Part shown: piece by piece, positions 1 to 13,130 of the stretch | Layout: every line of letters starts with the position of its first letter | Position numbering within the stretch: the stretch's first letter is position 1 | Assembly (NCBI GenBank): GCA_020226215.1 | Contig: CM035233.1 | Location: forward strand, 36,478,027-36,542,026 | Origin: Sindora glabra | Taxonomy: Eukaryota; Streptophyta; Magnoliopsida; Fabales; Fabaceae | Direction: 5' to 3' | Length of the DNA stretch: 64,000 bases | Made by a program: the position numbers and the translations under genes | The notes under the pieces: model-generated | What the model saw: the letters and a program-made list of their open reading frames with translations, nothing else | Told to the model about the DNA's origin: nothing | The model's database searches: none

Positions 1-1350
1 ATGAATAGAATCAATCTCGTGTAAGTTACATACACAATTCTTAACCTTGATCCGTTCTAATTTTTCCCTCAATTTATCCTTATTTCTTACTCTTGACACT
101 TCCATTATCATCCTCTCTTTAGTTAATTTAGATGGAATTTTAAAATAAGTGAATAAAGTATTAATAATACAAGTTACAATGATTTTTACACTTTAAATCA
201 CATATAGACAAGGTGAAAATAGAATCTTATTGCAGGTGAATAAGTGTATTTTTCATATAAAAATAAAAAGAATGTAACATTAAAGACAGTAGATCACTTA
301 ACACATATGTAACATTTTGTGTGGAAATCTATGACATTGAAAGGGGATAAAGTCAAAATATGGCAAAAAAAAAAAAAAAAGCATTGGAATATCGTGTTTA
401 AGAGAATGAGGATACTATTGCTCATAATAATATTTAAATTTGAATAAATTTATATATATGATAAATTTTAAATATGACTAACTCATTATACACCTAATTA
501 TACTCTATAATTATTTGAGTAAATCTAAACACATTCTTATAAATTTATTCTCTACTTACTCCCTATTCATATATTTTTGGAGTCTAAGAATTTTAAATTT
601 CATAGACATGTGAAGGAAAGTGAGCAGAGAGTAAGTTTAGAAAAACGAAAATAATATTGCTCATAATTAATCAGAGGAATAAGGAATCTTTTTCAACTCT
701 CACTTTTTATACTATTATTTAAATATATACCCACATTTTCTTCTTTCAAATTAAAGAAATTAAGTTTGTGATTGTTATAATGCTTTTTAATTTAATTATT
801 TAACTTATCAATTTGAAGAAAAGATAGTGGTTGGAGTGAAATTATGAATAAATGGGGGTAATTAAAATTAATAACTTGGAATACGACTTGTATGTAATAT
901 GTGACTAACTCCACTAATTTGGATGAAAATTTAATTAAGTTTTTATAGTGCAAATAAAAGATGACATCTTTTTTATATTTTGAATTATAATTGAATAAAT
1001 TACAAATAAAATTATATCATGAATGAGTAAAATAATTTTTTTCTATCTTATAACTCAAATAATCAAATATTTCAATAATTATCTATATATTAATTTAACG
1101 ATAATAATATTTTGTACAAAAATATTAAAATGATAAAAGTGTACAGGAAATTTATTACCATAACACAAAAAATCTATTTCGATCCCTACAAAATTAAATT
1201 TACTATACGGATGGGTTAAAATTTAAGAATGTTTAATTTTATAGATATTAATTTATATAAATTTTAATAAAAAATAAAATTAATAAAAATTCAATTTTAC
1301 AGGAATCAAAATAAATCTTTAATTTCAACATATTAAACTTTGTATGATGG

Positions 1351-1401
<51 letters not shown>

Positions 1402-1402
1402 T
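1351..1402. repeat. (ATA)n microsatellite
   Basis: About 17 uninterrupted ATA/TAA units. It lies in AT-rich spacer and is probably length-polymorphic. Confidence 0.97.
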
Positions 1403-2999
1403 AAAACTAGGAAAGATGAATTCTCGTATTAGTATGTCATACCTGCGTACTATAGCTACAGAGGACCGATACTTTGTAGCTTTTTTTATTTTAAATTATT
1501 CTAAGTAGACCAAATATTTCTCATACGTGTCAGGTGTAATTGTTAAGTGAAGTATAGAACGCTATCACTACCGTACTTTAATTAAAAATACGGGTATCAC
1601 AACCTTAAATAAGTGGTACATGAAAACCTTTTGGATGAAAAATGTTTCTGGCACAGAAAAATAAAAAAAACTTAAAATGCAGTTAGTCATCACAAATTTA
1701 CATTTTTAACTCTGAAATTTTCATTTATTAACAAAAGATCTCAATCTAATTGAATTCATTTCTTGCAAGTAGTTAATAAATTAGTTGATAGCTAATAAAT
1801 TAATTGAAATATTTTATAAACTTAATTATTAAATTAGTTAAAATTATAAAATAACATAAAAGAACATATTAATATAAATGATATATAATTAAAATAATTT
1901 ATATTTATTTAAAAATTATATTATATTAATGCAATTAAGAAATTTAAAATAAAAATATAATATTTAATATAATTAATTATATTTATAAATTTTTATATTT
2001 ATTTACTTACATAATTTTTATTTTTTATTATTTATAATAAATTAAATTTTTTTGAAAAATAATTAATTATATTTTATTATATTATTTGTTTACATATATA
2101 TTTTATATATTTATAATTTAAAATTAGGATATAATTATTTTAAAATTGAATTAATTATAGTTTTTAAAAAATTTATATTTATATTTATATTACAAAGGAT
2201 ATGAGTTATAAATTAAAAAAAAATAAAGATAGATTTAAAAAAAATTAAAGAGATGGTAACTTATAAGTTATAAACTACTCTAGAGAGTTTATTAAATTAG
2301 AGTTTATTTTTTTAATAAGTTAGTATAAAAAATACATTTAAAGGCTAATTTATTAATTAGATTAATAAATTATAATTTAACTTATTTGTTGCACGAAATA
2401 AAGTCTTAGAATGGGTTACTAATTTGTTAGATTGGGCCTTTAATTTTTATATTATAGAATTTATAGAACAATTTTTTTACTTGTTAGTTTAGAAAATTTT
2501 TCATAAGTACGTTAACAATTCTAATAAACAATTTCAAACTATCTCTTATCTAGTAATTTTTTAAAATTTTACATTTAAATTTAATTTATTAATAGTATAA
2601 AATATTTTATACTATTAATAATGGGAAGAAGATGTGTTATCAAAAAATAAAAATAATTAAAAAAATTTGATCATAATAAAAAATATTAATTATTTTTTAT
2701 TATTATTGTAAATTTTTTTACGTTATTAATAAATAAGATGATATGTTTCCAAAACAAGGCATATGGACAGATGGATTGTAATATTTAAAATCATATATAA
2801 GTTAAGTAGAAAATGATGAAATTATAAATAATTAAAATATAATTTTTCAAATTTTTATTCTTACGCATATCTTTATGATATTGACATGTCTCAACTTATA
2901 TATATATATATCAAATCCATATTTTTTGTATATTTAAAATTATAATATTTATTTAAATGAATATTTTCAATGTTATTTAATTGGAGAATTGGTATAATT

Positions 3000-3083
3000 G
3001 TTACTTTTTTAAAATAGTATATGATTTTATTATAGGATTTTGTTACTTTTTAAAAATAGTTTGTGATTTTATTATAGGATTTA
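3000..3083. repeat. 42-bp tandem duplication
   Basis: Two adjacent 42-bp units (3000-3041 and 3042-3083) share most positions. Both contain the run GATTTTATTATAGGATTT. It is a local tandem duplication in non-coding spacer. Confidence 0.85.
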
Positions 3084-4342
3084 AATTTACTCGATTATCA
3101 ATGTAAATTAGTTTTGTACTATTGTTTATCTATATGTTATCATATTAATAAAAAATTGATAAAATTATTTTACTACTTTTAAAATTTTTTATTACTATTA
3201 TTTTTTTAATAATATATCTCTTCTTTTATAATATAAAATATGTTACATTAACAATAAATCAAATTTAAATTTGTTCTCGTAACAAGTTTGAATATTCTTT
3301 TCGTTTATGCACAAAAGTTTATTAAAGTGCTTTTCATCACATAAATAACAATAAATTAAAAGTAAAATGAGTTTGCTTGTAATGCATTGGTCAAATGCTA
3401 GTCATGTTTATAATAAAATTATCTAATTGTTATATTAAACAAGCTTAGTCGTTTGGCATTTAAGTTATAATTTTTGTAGCATTTTATTTTATATTCACTC
3501 TTTATCATTTTACATGTTTTAATAAATACATATTTTCTATAAAAAATTTATACTCATTGTAATTTTTTTAACAAAATGTTATATTTTATTTGAAATTTGT
3601 ATATTACAAATGTGGAAAAAATACATAAGTTAAAATTTTAAAATAAAAATTTTGTAACTTTTGTGATAAAATTATTATAAAATGTATAAATTTAAAAACT
3701 TGAAAAAATTCATAAAAATCGCATAAAATATATACAGTTATCATAACTGTAATAAAAGGTTTGAAACTTTTAGGTCATCAAGAATTGGAATTTTAAATCA
3801 TATATGGAACAATTTCACCTAATACACTCATTTTTTATGTTTGGACAGTACAGAATTCGGTCCTTTGAAAGAATTATAGAATCAATTTTGAATACCAATT
3901 TTTATAAATCAAACAAATCCATTTCAACATTAGCCAAAAAAGTCTAATTCTTTATAAGATAGAAAATTTCTAACATAATACGATAATTTGATATGAACAT
4001 GATATGTTAGGGTTCGAATTGACATATTAACTTATTTAAAAATTTATATTAGTTTTTTAAAAATATTTTTGAAAAATAATTAATAATTAAATTATGGATA
4101 TATATAATAAAGATATAAAATTTTTATTTTAATAAAATGACAATAAAAGTTTAAAATAGTATTTTATTGATAATCAAAATTATTTTTTATGAAAAATAAT
4201 AAGAAACTAATAATTAATAAATAATTTTTAATATAAATTTTATTAACTAAAATTTTAAACAGATTAAATAGATGATTCATTTTAATACATTTAATCAATC
4301 TAAACGCATGGATTACCATCTCTATTTCTTTAGGTAAAAGCT

Positions 4343-5290
4343 TTGGCATGCGCGTTCACTTCATTCCGGACAGATATCCATACCTTGGGTAAAATAAAAT
4401 ATCGCAGAATTAAAGACTTCTCATTTTTAAACGAAAATAGAAGAAAACACTACTCATTCTCTCCCGTCGCTAATCTCTCTATTGTCTTCCTTTCGGTTCA
4501 GGAAGTTTGGGCTCTAGAAACACTGAGTTAAATCAATAAGATTTCAAATTTTCTTTGTGCTTCTGCTTTTTCTACACTGTGTAACTCGTTGCAGAGTGAA
4601 AACAATTCTCTATTCGATTTTGATTTCTTTAAACTGAATTTTGCTTAAAGTTCAATTTTGTGTGGTGGTAAGGACACGAAAGTAGCAACTAAAGATCCAA
4701 AGCTTGATTTATATGATGATGTCGAATTTGAGATTAATGAAAGTAATTTATTTTTCTGCAATATTTTCTTTTATCATCCATGTTTGATTATAAAGGATAT
4801 TTGAGGGCATGTTGTTCTTGTGAATTTTGTGTAACAGAAAAATGGGGTTCTTTTGCTAGAAATTAAACCATTAAGTGTCTACTATTTTGATAGTGAATAA
4901 TTATGCGTCAATGAATGGTGTTTTTTGCGATTTGTCTATTATCATGCTTGTTGATTTTACAGAATGGAAAAAGCTCATTTGGGGAGTGTATCATGCACAC
5001 ACTCTAATAGGCAGTTGAGTTTCCAGAACTCTAGATCCTAGACTATGAGTGGAAGTAACTTTGAAACATCTTCGAACAAATATGTGTAACAAAACTCATA
5101 TAGAATTTGACGTGCTGTTCTTGTGAATTTTGTATAATAGAAAAACAAGGTTTTGTTGTTTGAAATTAAACTACTGACATTGCTATTATTTTGTTAGTGA
5201 ATACTTATGCATCAATGTGATTAGTGGTGTCTTCTGCGCAGTCATTTTTGTGTTTATCCTGCTATAGTTGATCTCTTGTTTTAACAGTAT
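4343..5290 (+). pseudogene. Possible 5' piece of an unidentified gene with a tandemly repeated intron-like segment
   Basis: Base composition rises here and the stretch looks like transcribed plant sequence. A 5'-UTR-like leader (about 4340-4745) is followed by an intron-like segment ending in TTGATTTTACAG. An ATG follows at once at 4964. The frame begins MEKAHLGSVSCTHSNRQLSF and stops at TAG 5039-5041. The same frame then continues open to about 5085. A diverged copy of the intron-like segment follows at about 5111-5290, also ending in a polypyrimidine-AG. I do not recognise the protein. The early stop and the duplicated segment suggest a truncated or duplicated relic. A live first exon with a 5'-UTR intron is the alternative but less likely. 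Confidence 0.3.
4806..5290 (+). repeat. Imperfect tandem copy of an intron-like segment
   Basis: The segment at about 4806-4963 recurs at about 5111-5290. Shared landmarks in order are GTTCTTGTGAATTTTGT, a GAAATTAAAC block, TAGTGAATA-TTATGC, and a terminal TTTTACAG or TTTTAACAG acceptor-like end. The offset is about 305 bases. The second copy is slightly longer, with extra sequence around a GCGCAG. Confidence 0.75.
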
Positions 5291-5299
5291 GTAACTAAT

Positions 5300-6640
5300 A
5301 TACCAAAAAGAAAAGAGTGAAACTTTCATTGATTCTCAACCTCTAAAGTCATAGACAGACATTGAACTCAACTCTCCAGCATATGTGAATTATACGACAT
5401 AATTAACTTGACAATTTTGTGAGCTTGTACAGAGAACTGATGTAGGAGATTTGTTGCATATTTCTATGATTATAGTCTAACTTGCTTGATGTAACTTCAA
5501 TTATTCATAAAAAGCCAAGAAATCATGAGAATATTTAGTCATATACAGCTTGCTTCCACTAATGTATTTATATAAAGAGTTATTTGGTTTAAGTAGTAAG
5601 ATTAGAAATTAAATATATCAATTTACATGATCGAATCAGCACATGATAATGATAGAAGCAATTATATAGCCTTAAATCAGTTATATAGTCTTCTATGTCA
5701 TTTAATCTGTTTCTTGGTGATTAAGATGTAATCTTTTCTATGGTAGATGAAAACATGTTGGTGCTAGATTATATATATATGTCCTTACAAAAAGATAGTT
5801 TCACAAAATAAACATTTTTTAAATCAAAAGTGAAATATATTTTCCTTAAAGAGTGTGAAAACAAAAACATCAAAAGAATTTTCCTTTAAGAAAATTGTGA
5901 TATATCTTTTTCTTGAAACCAGATGAAAACTGATACTGTAAAATTTTTGCCTTTGCCTTTGAGAAAAATAGTGAGCTTGATTTATCTCAAATGAAATATA
6001 TTACTAATTTTAGAATAATTTAAATAGGTATTTTTGGTAAAATAGATGAAAGATAAGTTTATGACAAACTTGTGACTGAAAAGGAAGAGAGATGATAACC
6101 GACTCCTCTGACTTTATGAAATTTATGGACACAACAAAATAGAACTAGATTAGTAGAACTAAAGAGTATAAATATTGACTCCTTTAAAAAATTTTGGATG
6201 GTTGTCTATTTCTATGGTAAAACTATGAGTTTTAGAAAATGACTCCTTCAAAATCTTTTCTTTTATTAACTTTAAAAGACAACAAAGAAATAATCATTTT
6301 TTGAAATAAGATTTCTTAATAACAAATTGAAAGAGTTCTTTAAAAGGAATAGTAGTACTTCTTTTTATCATTACTAGTTAATTCCAATAATGGAGTACTA
6401 ATCTATTCTTAATAAAATTTCCTTGGTCCAAAAATTTTTAGAATAGAAAGTGTTCTCTATGTATGTATATGCATTTAATTTTTTAAATATACATAATTAT
6501 GAATATATTATGTTTCACTACCATTAAATGGATAATAAAATGTGTTGGGCCTCATGATCCTATACAAATATTGAAAAAAATACTAGGCGATGTGATGCCT
6601 TTAAGAATGCATACTATACTTGGTGAAAATAATAATGTTG
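5300..6640. other. Unassigned AT-rich sequence
   Basis: No gene, terminal repeat or transposon domain is recognised here. Confidence 0.6.
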
Positions 6641-6642
6641 TT

Positions 6643-6741
6643 TTACTCATTAGGTGGTGGTTGTTGATCAATAGAAGGTGGTGTTGGTGGATTCCCACCT
6701 TGTTGATCCAAATTATCCAAGTTCATAGCATCCAAGACCAT
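6643..6741 (-). pseudogene. Possible gag N-terminus of a Ty3/gypsy element
   Basis: The minus strand encodes a 32-residue Pro/Gln/Asn-rich frame from ATG 6741 to TAA 6643, with a core reading NPPTPPSIDQQPPP. Low-complexity starts of this kind are common in gag proteins of plant gypsy elements. The position also fits, because it lies just downstream, in minus orientation, of the LTR-like region at about 6850-9585. The frame then breaks. No capsid motif is visible, so the assignment rests mostly on position. Confidence 0.3.
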
Positions 6742-6849
6742 TAAGTTAGAGAGCTAGCTCAATGATGTCAACCTCCCAAATGTTATGTATTGCAGGCTGA
6801 GTTATTATTAACTGAAGTCTTACCTTTAACTTGCAATAGCCTACGAGTG

Positions 6850-9585
6850 TAGCATAGTATTTGAGAATGTACTAAACTAGTAAAGGTTGCAAGTTAATGG
6901 TCCATTAGGTATTTGATTGAAAAAAAATTTATCCAACAAAAATGGTGAGTACAAAACTCAATAAGTAATAACTAAACTCATATTTTAATGGGTTTTTACT
7001 AGCAAAATATATACAAAAATAGATATTTATATAATCATGGAAGTAAATAAAATTCATAAATTTTACCAAATAATTTAAATATTATACATGTATGTACATT
7101 TAATCAAATTGAGAATGGTATGCATGCTATCTGCTTGTCACTGTTCTTAACCTTATCCCTTTCTTTTCTACCCTTATCCCTTCAATTACTAATCAAGCTT
7201 CTTTTTGCTTTAAAAGATAAATGATGGGCACTAGGCCAATTTTCGCCACATCACATCTTATTATGTATTTATCAAGATTTTGTAACCATTCAAAGTTCAA
7301 CAAGATTCCAATATGATTAAAAATACCATTATAATGGTACTTTTTTTTATTTCATATTCAAAACAAGCTAATTTACTAAAACACATCACATTATTTTTTT
7401 TTACATGTTCACATATTTAAAACATACAATACCAAACAAAACAAACATCATTCCAACAATACTTAAATGCTTAAATAAATTTTTTTTATTTAAGATAAAA
7501 AGTAGTTAAAAATCTAAACAAGAACCCTTTCATAATTTTTCATTTTTAAACATGTATCACTAAGCATATAAAAAGCTTTTTACCAACATATTATAAGGTT
7601 TCCAATAAATCTTTTGGTCAAATCATGCTACTGAAAAATGGAACATGTTTAACTCTCTCACATCACTATTTAAGAAAGCCCACCATTATATATAAAGAGA
7701 AAGAGAGCTTTGTGGGATTTACATAAGTCCCACTTTCTACTAATTTTTTTTATTTTAATTTCTTTAACACCCATATTGGAATGTTTAAAATTTCTAGTAC
7801 TTAGAATTAAAATTATTAAGTCTCATAAACATGCTAGAAATTCATTTATACATATATACTAAGTGTAGTGCCAAAATTTTCATTCTTCTTATACAAGTAC
7901 TCAAATTTTAGTGTTTTGCACCAAAAACTAAAATTTGTAAGGTTCATAAATGCTTTTTTTTTTTTTTACTTTATTGATAAGCATTTTAGAATTCTAAAAT
8001 AATTACCTAAATCATACTAGAATAAATTTTAATTGCATATATGCAATTCTAGTATGTTTAAAATTTCTAATTACACTAGTTATTTTTATTTTTATTATAT
8101 ATATTTTTATTAAATCATAATCATATAACCACATATTTCTAATTATAATTTTCCCTAATAAAAATCCAAATTGTAAGTAAAATGATCAAAATTCTTATTT
8201 TTATTTTAATAATAAAATAAAATAAGATAACAAAGTGGAGAAAATACTTAGGTTGGAAGGAAATTTGGTGGAGCTATATCCTTGAGAAAGGAAGAAAAAT
8301 AATTTTGAGTGTTTAAGATTTGTAATGGAAAATATAATATTAACACAAATAAACTTTCTTCAATGAAGTGAAAGGAGAAGGTGTGAGAAATAAAAGGAAA
8401 TTTTCAAATTGGGGTGAGGTTGGCATTTGGCCCCTTTGGAGTTTAAAAAGATGAAGTTTGTTAAAGTAAATGACAAGTAAATTATTATTATTATTTTTGC
8501 ATGGTGGGTAAAAGTAGTAATTTTATTTTTATTTGAAGACCTTTTCTAGAGAGAAAAAATGTGCTATAATTTGGTAGTAAAAGCTGCTTCCTCCACTTGT
8601 ATGCTTGCATAAATACATTTACTAATACTTATAGGTAGTATGTATAAGCTTGTCTATAAGTTAAGATTTTTTTGTATCTTTTTGCCATTTCTAGACCATC
8701 ATCGTTTAAGGCTTAAAGTGGGCATTTAGGTTTACACTTTGAAGTTAATTTAGGATTAATACATCACTAGGTTGTAAATACTTGATTAAGCACAAAATCA
8801 ATTTTTAGGAAAGCTAAATCACAACTTTTCAGAGAAATTAAGGGAAAATTCAAAATTTCTATAATAATTATATTTCTACCTAGTTGTGAACTAATATAAA
8901 AATTGTCGTGATTTTGAAACTGCTATAAAATCAGGTAATTCACATAATCACATAAAAGTTCATTTAGAGTCCTTTTAATCCTAAATTATTTTTATGAATT
9001 TTTAAAACATATTAGGGGGTAATAAAATTAAATTCTAGAAGTTTTTTAGTTTAAAAATCTTTTTCTACACACTTCTCCTCTTCTTATGACTTTCAAAGTT
9101 TTGAGTTTTTTGGCGACTAATTTCTAATGTCTTATTGATAATAAATTTTCTAACTTCATTTTTCTTAATCCAAATATTGAATTACTATTTACTAATTTTA
9201 ATTTTCTAAAAAAATTATAATCATTTAGGTTATGACCTTTTTTTAACCATTTAGACTTTTTTGCCCTAATAAAGTTGCAATTCCACATATGTTGGACTTT
9301 AGACCACAATTTAGGCCTCATTCTAAATTGCTCAAATGGTTTTCTCTACATAAATGGGCTAAAGTTCATATTGGAATTAGGTTTAGCTTACCTTGGCATT
9401 TTTTTGTCCTTTTAGGCTTCTAAACAAAAAGTAACTTGTTAAAGACTTTTTTTTTTGGTTTTCCGACCTTAAGTTTGTAATAAATATTTAATTTAAATCA
9501 ATTTCTAACTCTAATATTGACTCTATTGGTTTCCTGATTGTATTTATTAGTGATTAAGTTCGTTAAACTTTCAACAAATGTCACA
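6850..9585 (-). mobile_element. Long LTR of a chromovirus-type Ty3/gypsy element
   Basis: The outer edge is well placed. Reading the minus strand, the pol stop is followed by a purine tract (9589-9600) and then TGTGACATTTG starting at 9585, as expected for a polypurine tract next to an LTR. The sequence is non-coding, with C/T-rich leader-like stretches around 8250-8450. The inner edge is not seen directly and is placed near 6850 because gag-like sequence starts at 6741. A length of about 2.7 kb is long, but Del/Tekay-type chromoviruses are known for multi-kilobase LTRs. No second LTR copy is found in the window to confirm it. Confidence 0.5.
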
Positions 9586-9600
9586 AATTCCTTCCCTTAA
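9586..9600 (-). other. Polypurine tract of the chromovirus
   Basis: The minus strand reads AAGGGAAGGAATT directly before TGTGACATTTG. It lies about 100 bases downstream of the end of the chromodomain-like reading frame, which is the normal place for plus-strand priming. Confidence 0.6.
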
Positions 9601-9699
9601 TAAAATTTTTCCTTGAATTTTTAGTTCAAGAGATTAGGTTGCATATAATTGTCAACAACATATGTTTAACCTATAGTGTTAGAGTCAAGTCTTACCAAA

Positions 9700-11150
9700 T
9701 AACTTGAAATATTTTTCTTTCATTATTGTCTCTAATTCCCAAGTTACTTCTTACTCTCCATATTTTTCCAAAATTACCTTTACTATAGGTACTTGCTTGG
9801 ATTTTTATTTTTTTGACTTGTCAGTTTATTATTTTCATAGGTTGTTCTTCACATGTCAACTTTTGATCCAATTTTATCAACTTTTCCCTTAGCATATATG
9901 ATTAATCATGGACATATTTTTATAGCATGGATACATGGAAAATAGGATGTATTGCTTTCATAGTGTCTGGTAATTCTAATTGATATGCCACCATTCCAAT
10001 TCTCTTTGTTTTTGAAAATGGTTTGATATATCATGGTGCTAATTTCTCCTTCTTCCTAAAATGCACCATTCCTTTTATTAGTGATACTTTTAAAACTAAG
10101 CATTCTCCTTTCTACAATTCTAATTAACATTAGCATGCATCAATATAGGACTTCTGTCTACTCTGAGTTATATTTAAACATTCTCTAGTGTCCTAGACTT
10201 TATTAATGGTGTTTTCTACCAATTCATGACTAATTATTTTTGCTTCATTAGGTTCAAACAATCCAATTAGTGATTTGCAATTCCTTCCATACAACATTTT
10301 AAATGGAGCCATTTTATATTGTTTTGATAGGTAATTTTATATACAAACTCTATCAAAAGCAGATATTTGTCCCAATTTCCTTCAAATTCTATCGTATACA
10401 TCCTGAGCATATCTTCCAATGTTTAAATGGTCCTTTTAGATTGTCCATCTATTTGTGGGTAAAATGCCATGTTGAAACATATTTTTATGTCCATCGTTTC
10501 TTGAAATGATTGCCAAAAAAAGGATATGAATAGCATTTCGTGATTTAAAATTATTATAGTTAGGATACCATGTAGAGGTATAATTCTATATAAGAAAAAT
10601 TAAGCATACTATGATGTTAAGTACATTATTTTAACTAGTTAAAAATATGCGAACTTTGTAAAGTGATCTAATATCACCCATATGGAAGCATATCCTTTAC
10701 TAGTTTTTGGCAACCTAAAAATGAAATCCATGGTAATACTTTCCTACCTTCATTTTGGGATATATATATTTTGATAAAGTCCTACTGGTCATTAGTGTTC
10801 TTCCTTGACCTATTGAGAAGTCAAACACTTGATCATGTATTCAATCATATTCTTTTTCATTCCTTCCCACTAATAAATATTCTTCAAATTTTGATACATT
10901 TTTGTTGCACCAAGGTGCATAGTGTATGATGACTTATGGGCTTGTTTCATCACCTAATTGTGCATTTTTTCTAGAACCCACAATCATTTTTCTTTCTTAA
11001 CTATTCCTTCTTTATCCATTCTAAAATGAACTTCCCTTTTTCCATTGTTTTTTATTTCATGCACTTAGGGTTTTTTAATTGTTCTTCCTTGATTTATTTG
11101 ACAAGGGAAGAGTGTACACATATTCATGCCATTGTACTTCCTTTCTAACT
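9700..11150 (-). pseudogene. Gypsy integrase with C-terminal chromodomain-like tail (broken)
   Basis: Fragments in several frames follow gypsy integrase. They include a WDKYLLLIEFVY block with a MAPFKMLYGRNCKS block near 10250-10400. An LKVSLIKGMVHFRKK...KLAPWYIKPF segment at about 9990-10110 matches the GPF/Y region. The tail at about 9700-9890 reads KLDQKLTCEEQPMKI and later EVTWELETIMKEKY, which resembles the group II chromodomain of plant chromoviruses. Chromodomains are thought to steer integration toward heterochromatin. Confidence 0.85.
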
Positions 11151-11229
11151 TCTTCTTCTTATAGTTTATCTCTTCTCCTTGAAGCTTTTCAACTTAATGC
11201 ATCTGGGACTAAGTTTACCTTGCCTAAAT

Positions 11230-11450
11230 GATAATAAATGGAAAAATAGTAGTCTTTTACTACCTCTATTCATCTTTTGGTTGAAAATATACTTTAGGCT
11301 TTTGTGATTTGTATAGATCTTACAAGTTACTTTATACAAATAATGCCTTCATATTTGTAATGCAAATACCACTGCTGTCATCTCTAGTCATGAATTGGAT
11401 AGTTCACTTCATGCAATTTCAATTGTCAGGAAACGTAAGCTATAACTCTT
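11230..11450 (-). pseudogene. Gypsy RNase H (broken)
   Basis: The translation shows AAVVFALQI-RHYLY followed by a CKIYTNHKSLKY block, the usual gypsy RNase H core. The normal Asp of the YTDHKSL block is Asn. Stops interrupt the frame. Confidence 0.85.
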
Positions 11451-11649
11451 CCTTGTTGCATTAATATACATTCAAACCTAACTCTTAAGGCATCATAGTA
11501 CATAATGTACTCTTTAGCTCCTAACAGTAATGCTAGCACCATGGTTTTTGTTAAGCATTCTTTTGGTTTTTGAAAACTTCTCTCACATTCATCACTTTAT
11601 ATGATTTTTACTCCTTTTCACATCAACTTGGTTGGTCAAAGGTGGTGTG

Positions 11650-12564
11650 ATCCTTGAAAAGTATTTTACAAAATAATGATAATATTATGCTAATTTGAGA
11701 AAACTTTAAATTTTTGTCACTATTGATAGTCTAGGCCATTCAACTACAACTTCCACCTTTTGAGGGTTTACCTAAATTCTTTCTTGAGGTACCATATGTC
11801 CTAACAAATGAAAATTGATCACCCAAAACTTGTGCTTTGAGATTTTGGCATATAGTTAGTGTTCTCATAACTTTTGTAGAGTAATTTACAAGTGTTGCAT
11901 ATATTCTTCTTCACTTTTTGAGTACACTAACATATCATTAATGAAGATAATGATGAATTTTTCCAAAAATAGCTTGAAAACTTAATTCATTAGGTTTGTG
12001 AAAGCTATTGATGCATTTTTCAATTCAAATGACATCATTAAGAACTTATAGTACTTATAATGATTATGAAATGCCATCTTAGGTATATCCTCCTTATGAA
12101 TCTTTAGCTAACGATATCTTAATCGTAAATCGATCTTCGAGAAACACTATGCTCCTTGTAACAAATCAAATAAATCATTTATCTTTAGCAGCAGATATCA
12201 GTTCTTGTTCATAACCTTATTCAATTATCAGTAGTTAATGCATAACTGTATCAATCAATCTTTTTTTTTTTAGGAATAATACTAGTGTTCCATATGGTGA
12301 AGTGCTAGGTTGTATGAAACCCTTGTCTATTAAGTCTTGTAGTTGTTCTTTTAATTGCTTCAACTTGATAGGTGCCATGTGATATAGTAGAATAGATATC
12401 AATTTGGTGCTAGGCACAACATCAATAGTGAATTCAATCTTGCATTCTAGAGGTAATTTGAGTAATTTTTCATGGAAGATATTTGCAAATTTGTTTACTA
12501 TTAGAACCTTGATAACTTTTTCACCTTTTTTCTTTACTTTGCTTACGGTCATAATCCATGCCAC
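11650..12564 (-). pseudogene. Gypsy reverse transcriptase (broken)
   Basis: The best-kept part is a 109-codon open frame at 12235-12564. It contains IEFTIDVVPSTK, YHMAPIKLKQLKEQLQDL and DKGFIQPSTSPYG, which are hallmark N-terminal blocks of gypsy reverse transcriptase. Downstream the frame is broken. The catalytic box is still readable at 11934-11945 as F-I-N-D where the family has F/Y-I-D-D. The first catalytic Asp is therefore Asn, and this copy would be inactive even without its stops. Confidence 0.92.
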
Positions 12565-13130
12565 ATAGCCTTGTCATAGTAGCTTTTGAATTTTCATACA
12601 TGACATGAAACTAGGTAATGATATTATCCTTTCCCCTTGGAATAGTCATCCCAATTTCCTTTTTGATTAATAGGTAACTATCTTGTGATGACAGTCAACA
12701 CAAGTGTGATACTTAGATAACTAATACATTCTTAGTATGACAACATAGTTTATCATATCTAGAATTACTATATATATTTCTATTAGGTATTCATCTATCT
12801 TAATTTCACAATCCCTTACTCCTTGTGTTGTAGGGATTATGTTCTCTATAGAGGTAGTGACTAAAAGCATTTTTTCTAATCCATTCTATGGTTTTTTTAA
12901 TTTATCAATTATTTTTTCAAATAGAAAAGAATATGTGGCATCAGGGTCAAATAAAACCTTTGCTAGTAAATTTTCTACCAATTGCATTCTTGTCGCCATT
13001 ACATTTGAGGCTTAAGCTTCCTAATGAGTCAGAGTATACATCCTTGCTTGAGACTCAGTTGCTTCTTTCCCTCTATTGCTTATTCCAGCTCTATGTCTTA
13101 GTACTATTGGTGACTTTACACAAATAAGTT

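Larger units (their letters stand above)
1..4340. other. AT-rich intergenic spacer
   Basis: I see no coding potential here on either strand. The sequence is dominated by A/T runs with stops in all frames. It contains a trinucleotide microsatellite and a 42-bp tandem duplication, listed separately. No terminal repeat or transposase relic is recognisable by eye, but very old transposon debris cannot be excluded. Confidence 0.7.
9690..13130 (-). mobile_element. Decayed chromovirus (Ty3/gypsy) pol region, truncated at the gag/protease side
   Basis: Minus-strand translation, with many frameshifts and stops, gives the gypsy pol order. First is the protease (around 12930-13060; LFDPDATYSF where the family has D-S/T-G). 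Then come reverse transcriptase (12564 to about 11650), RNase H (about 11230-11450), integrase with its C-terminal GPF-type region (about 9950-11150), and a chromodomain-like tail (about 9700-9890). The order PR-RT-RH-INT-chromodomain places it with the chromoviruses, probably Del/Tekay-like. Gag is missing: recognisable coding stops near 13130, where unrelated AT-rich sequence begins. The element cannot make protein. Confidence 0.9.

Noticed and set aside
6499..6744. 81-codon plus-strand frame
   Set aside because: It lies opposite the gag-like Pro-rich minus frame. Its Trp-rich part is the complement of Pro/Gln codons.
9124..9321. 65-codon minus-strand frame
   Set aside because: It falls in the non-coding chromovirus LTR and has no similarity I recognise.
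12888..13127. 79-codon plus-strand frame
   Set aside because: It is the complement of the gypsy protease region, which reads convincingly on the minus strand.
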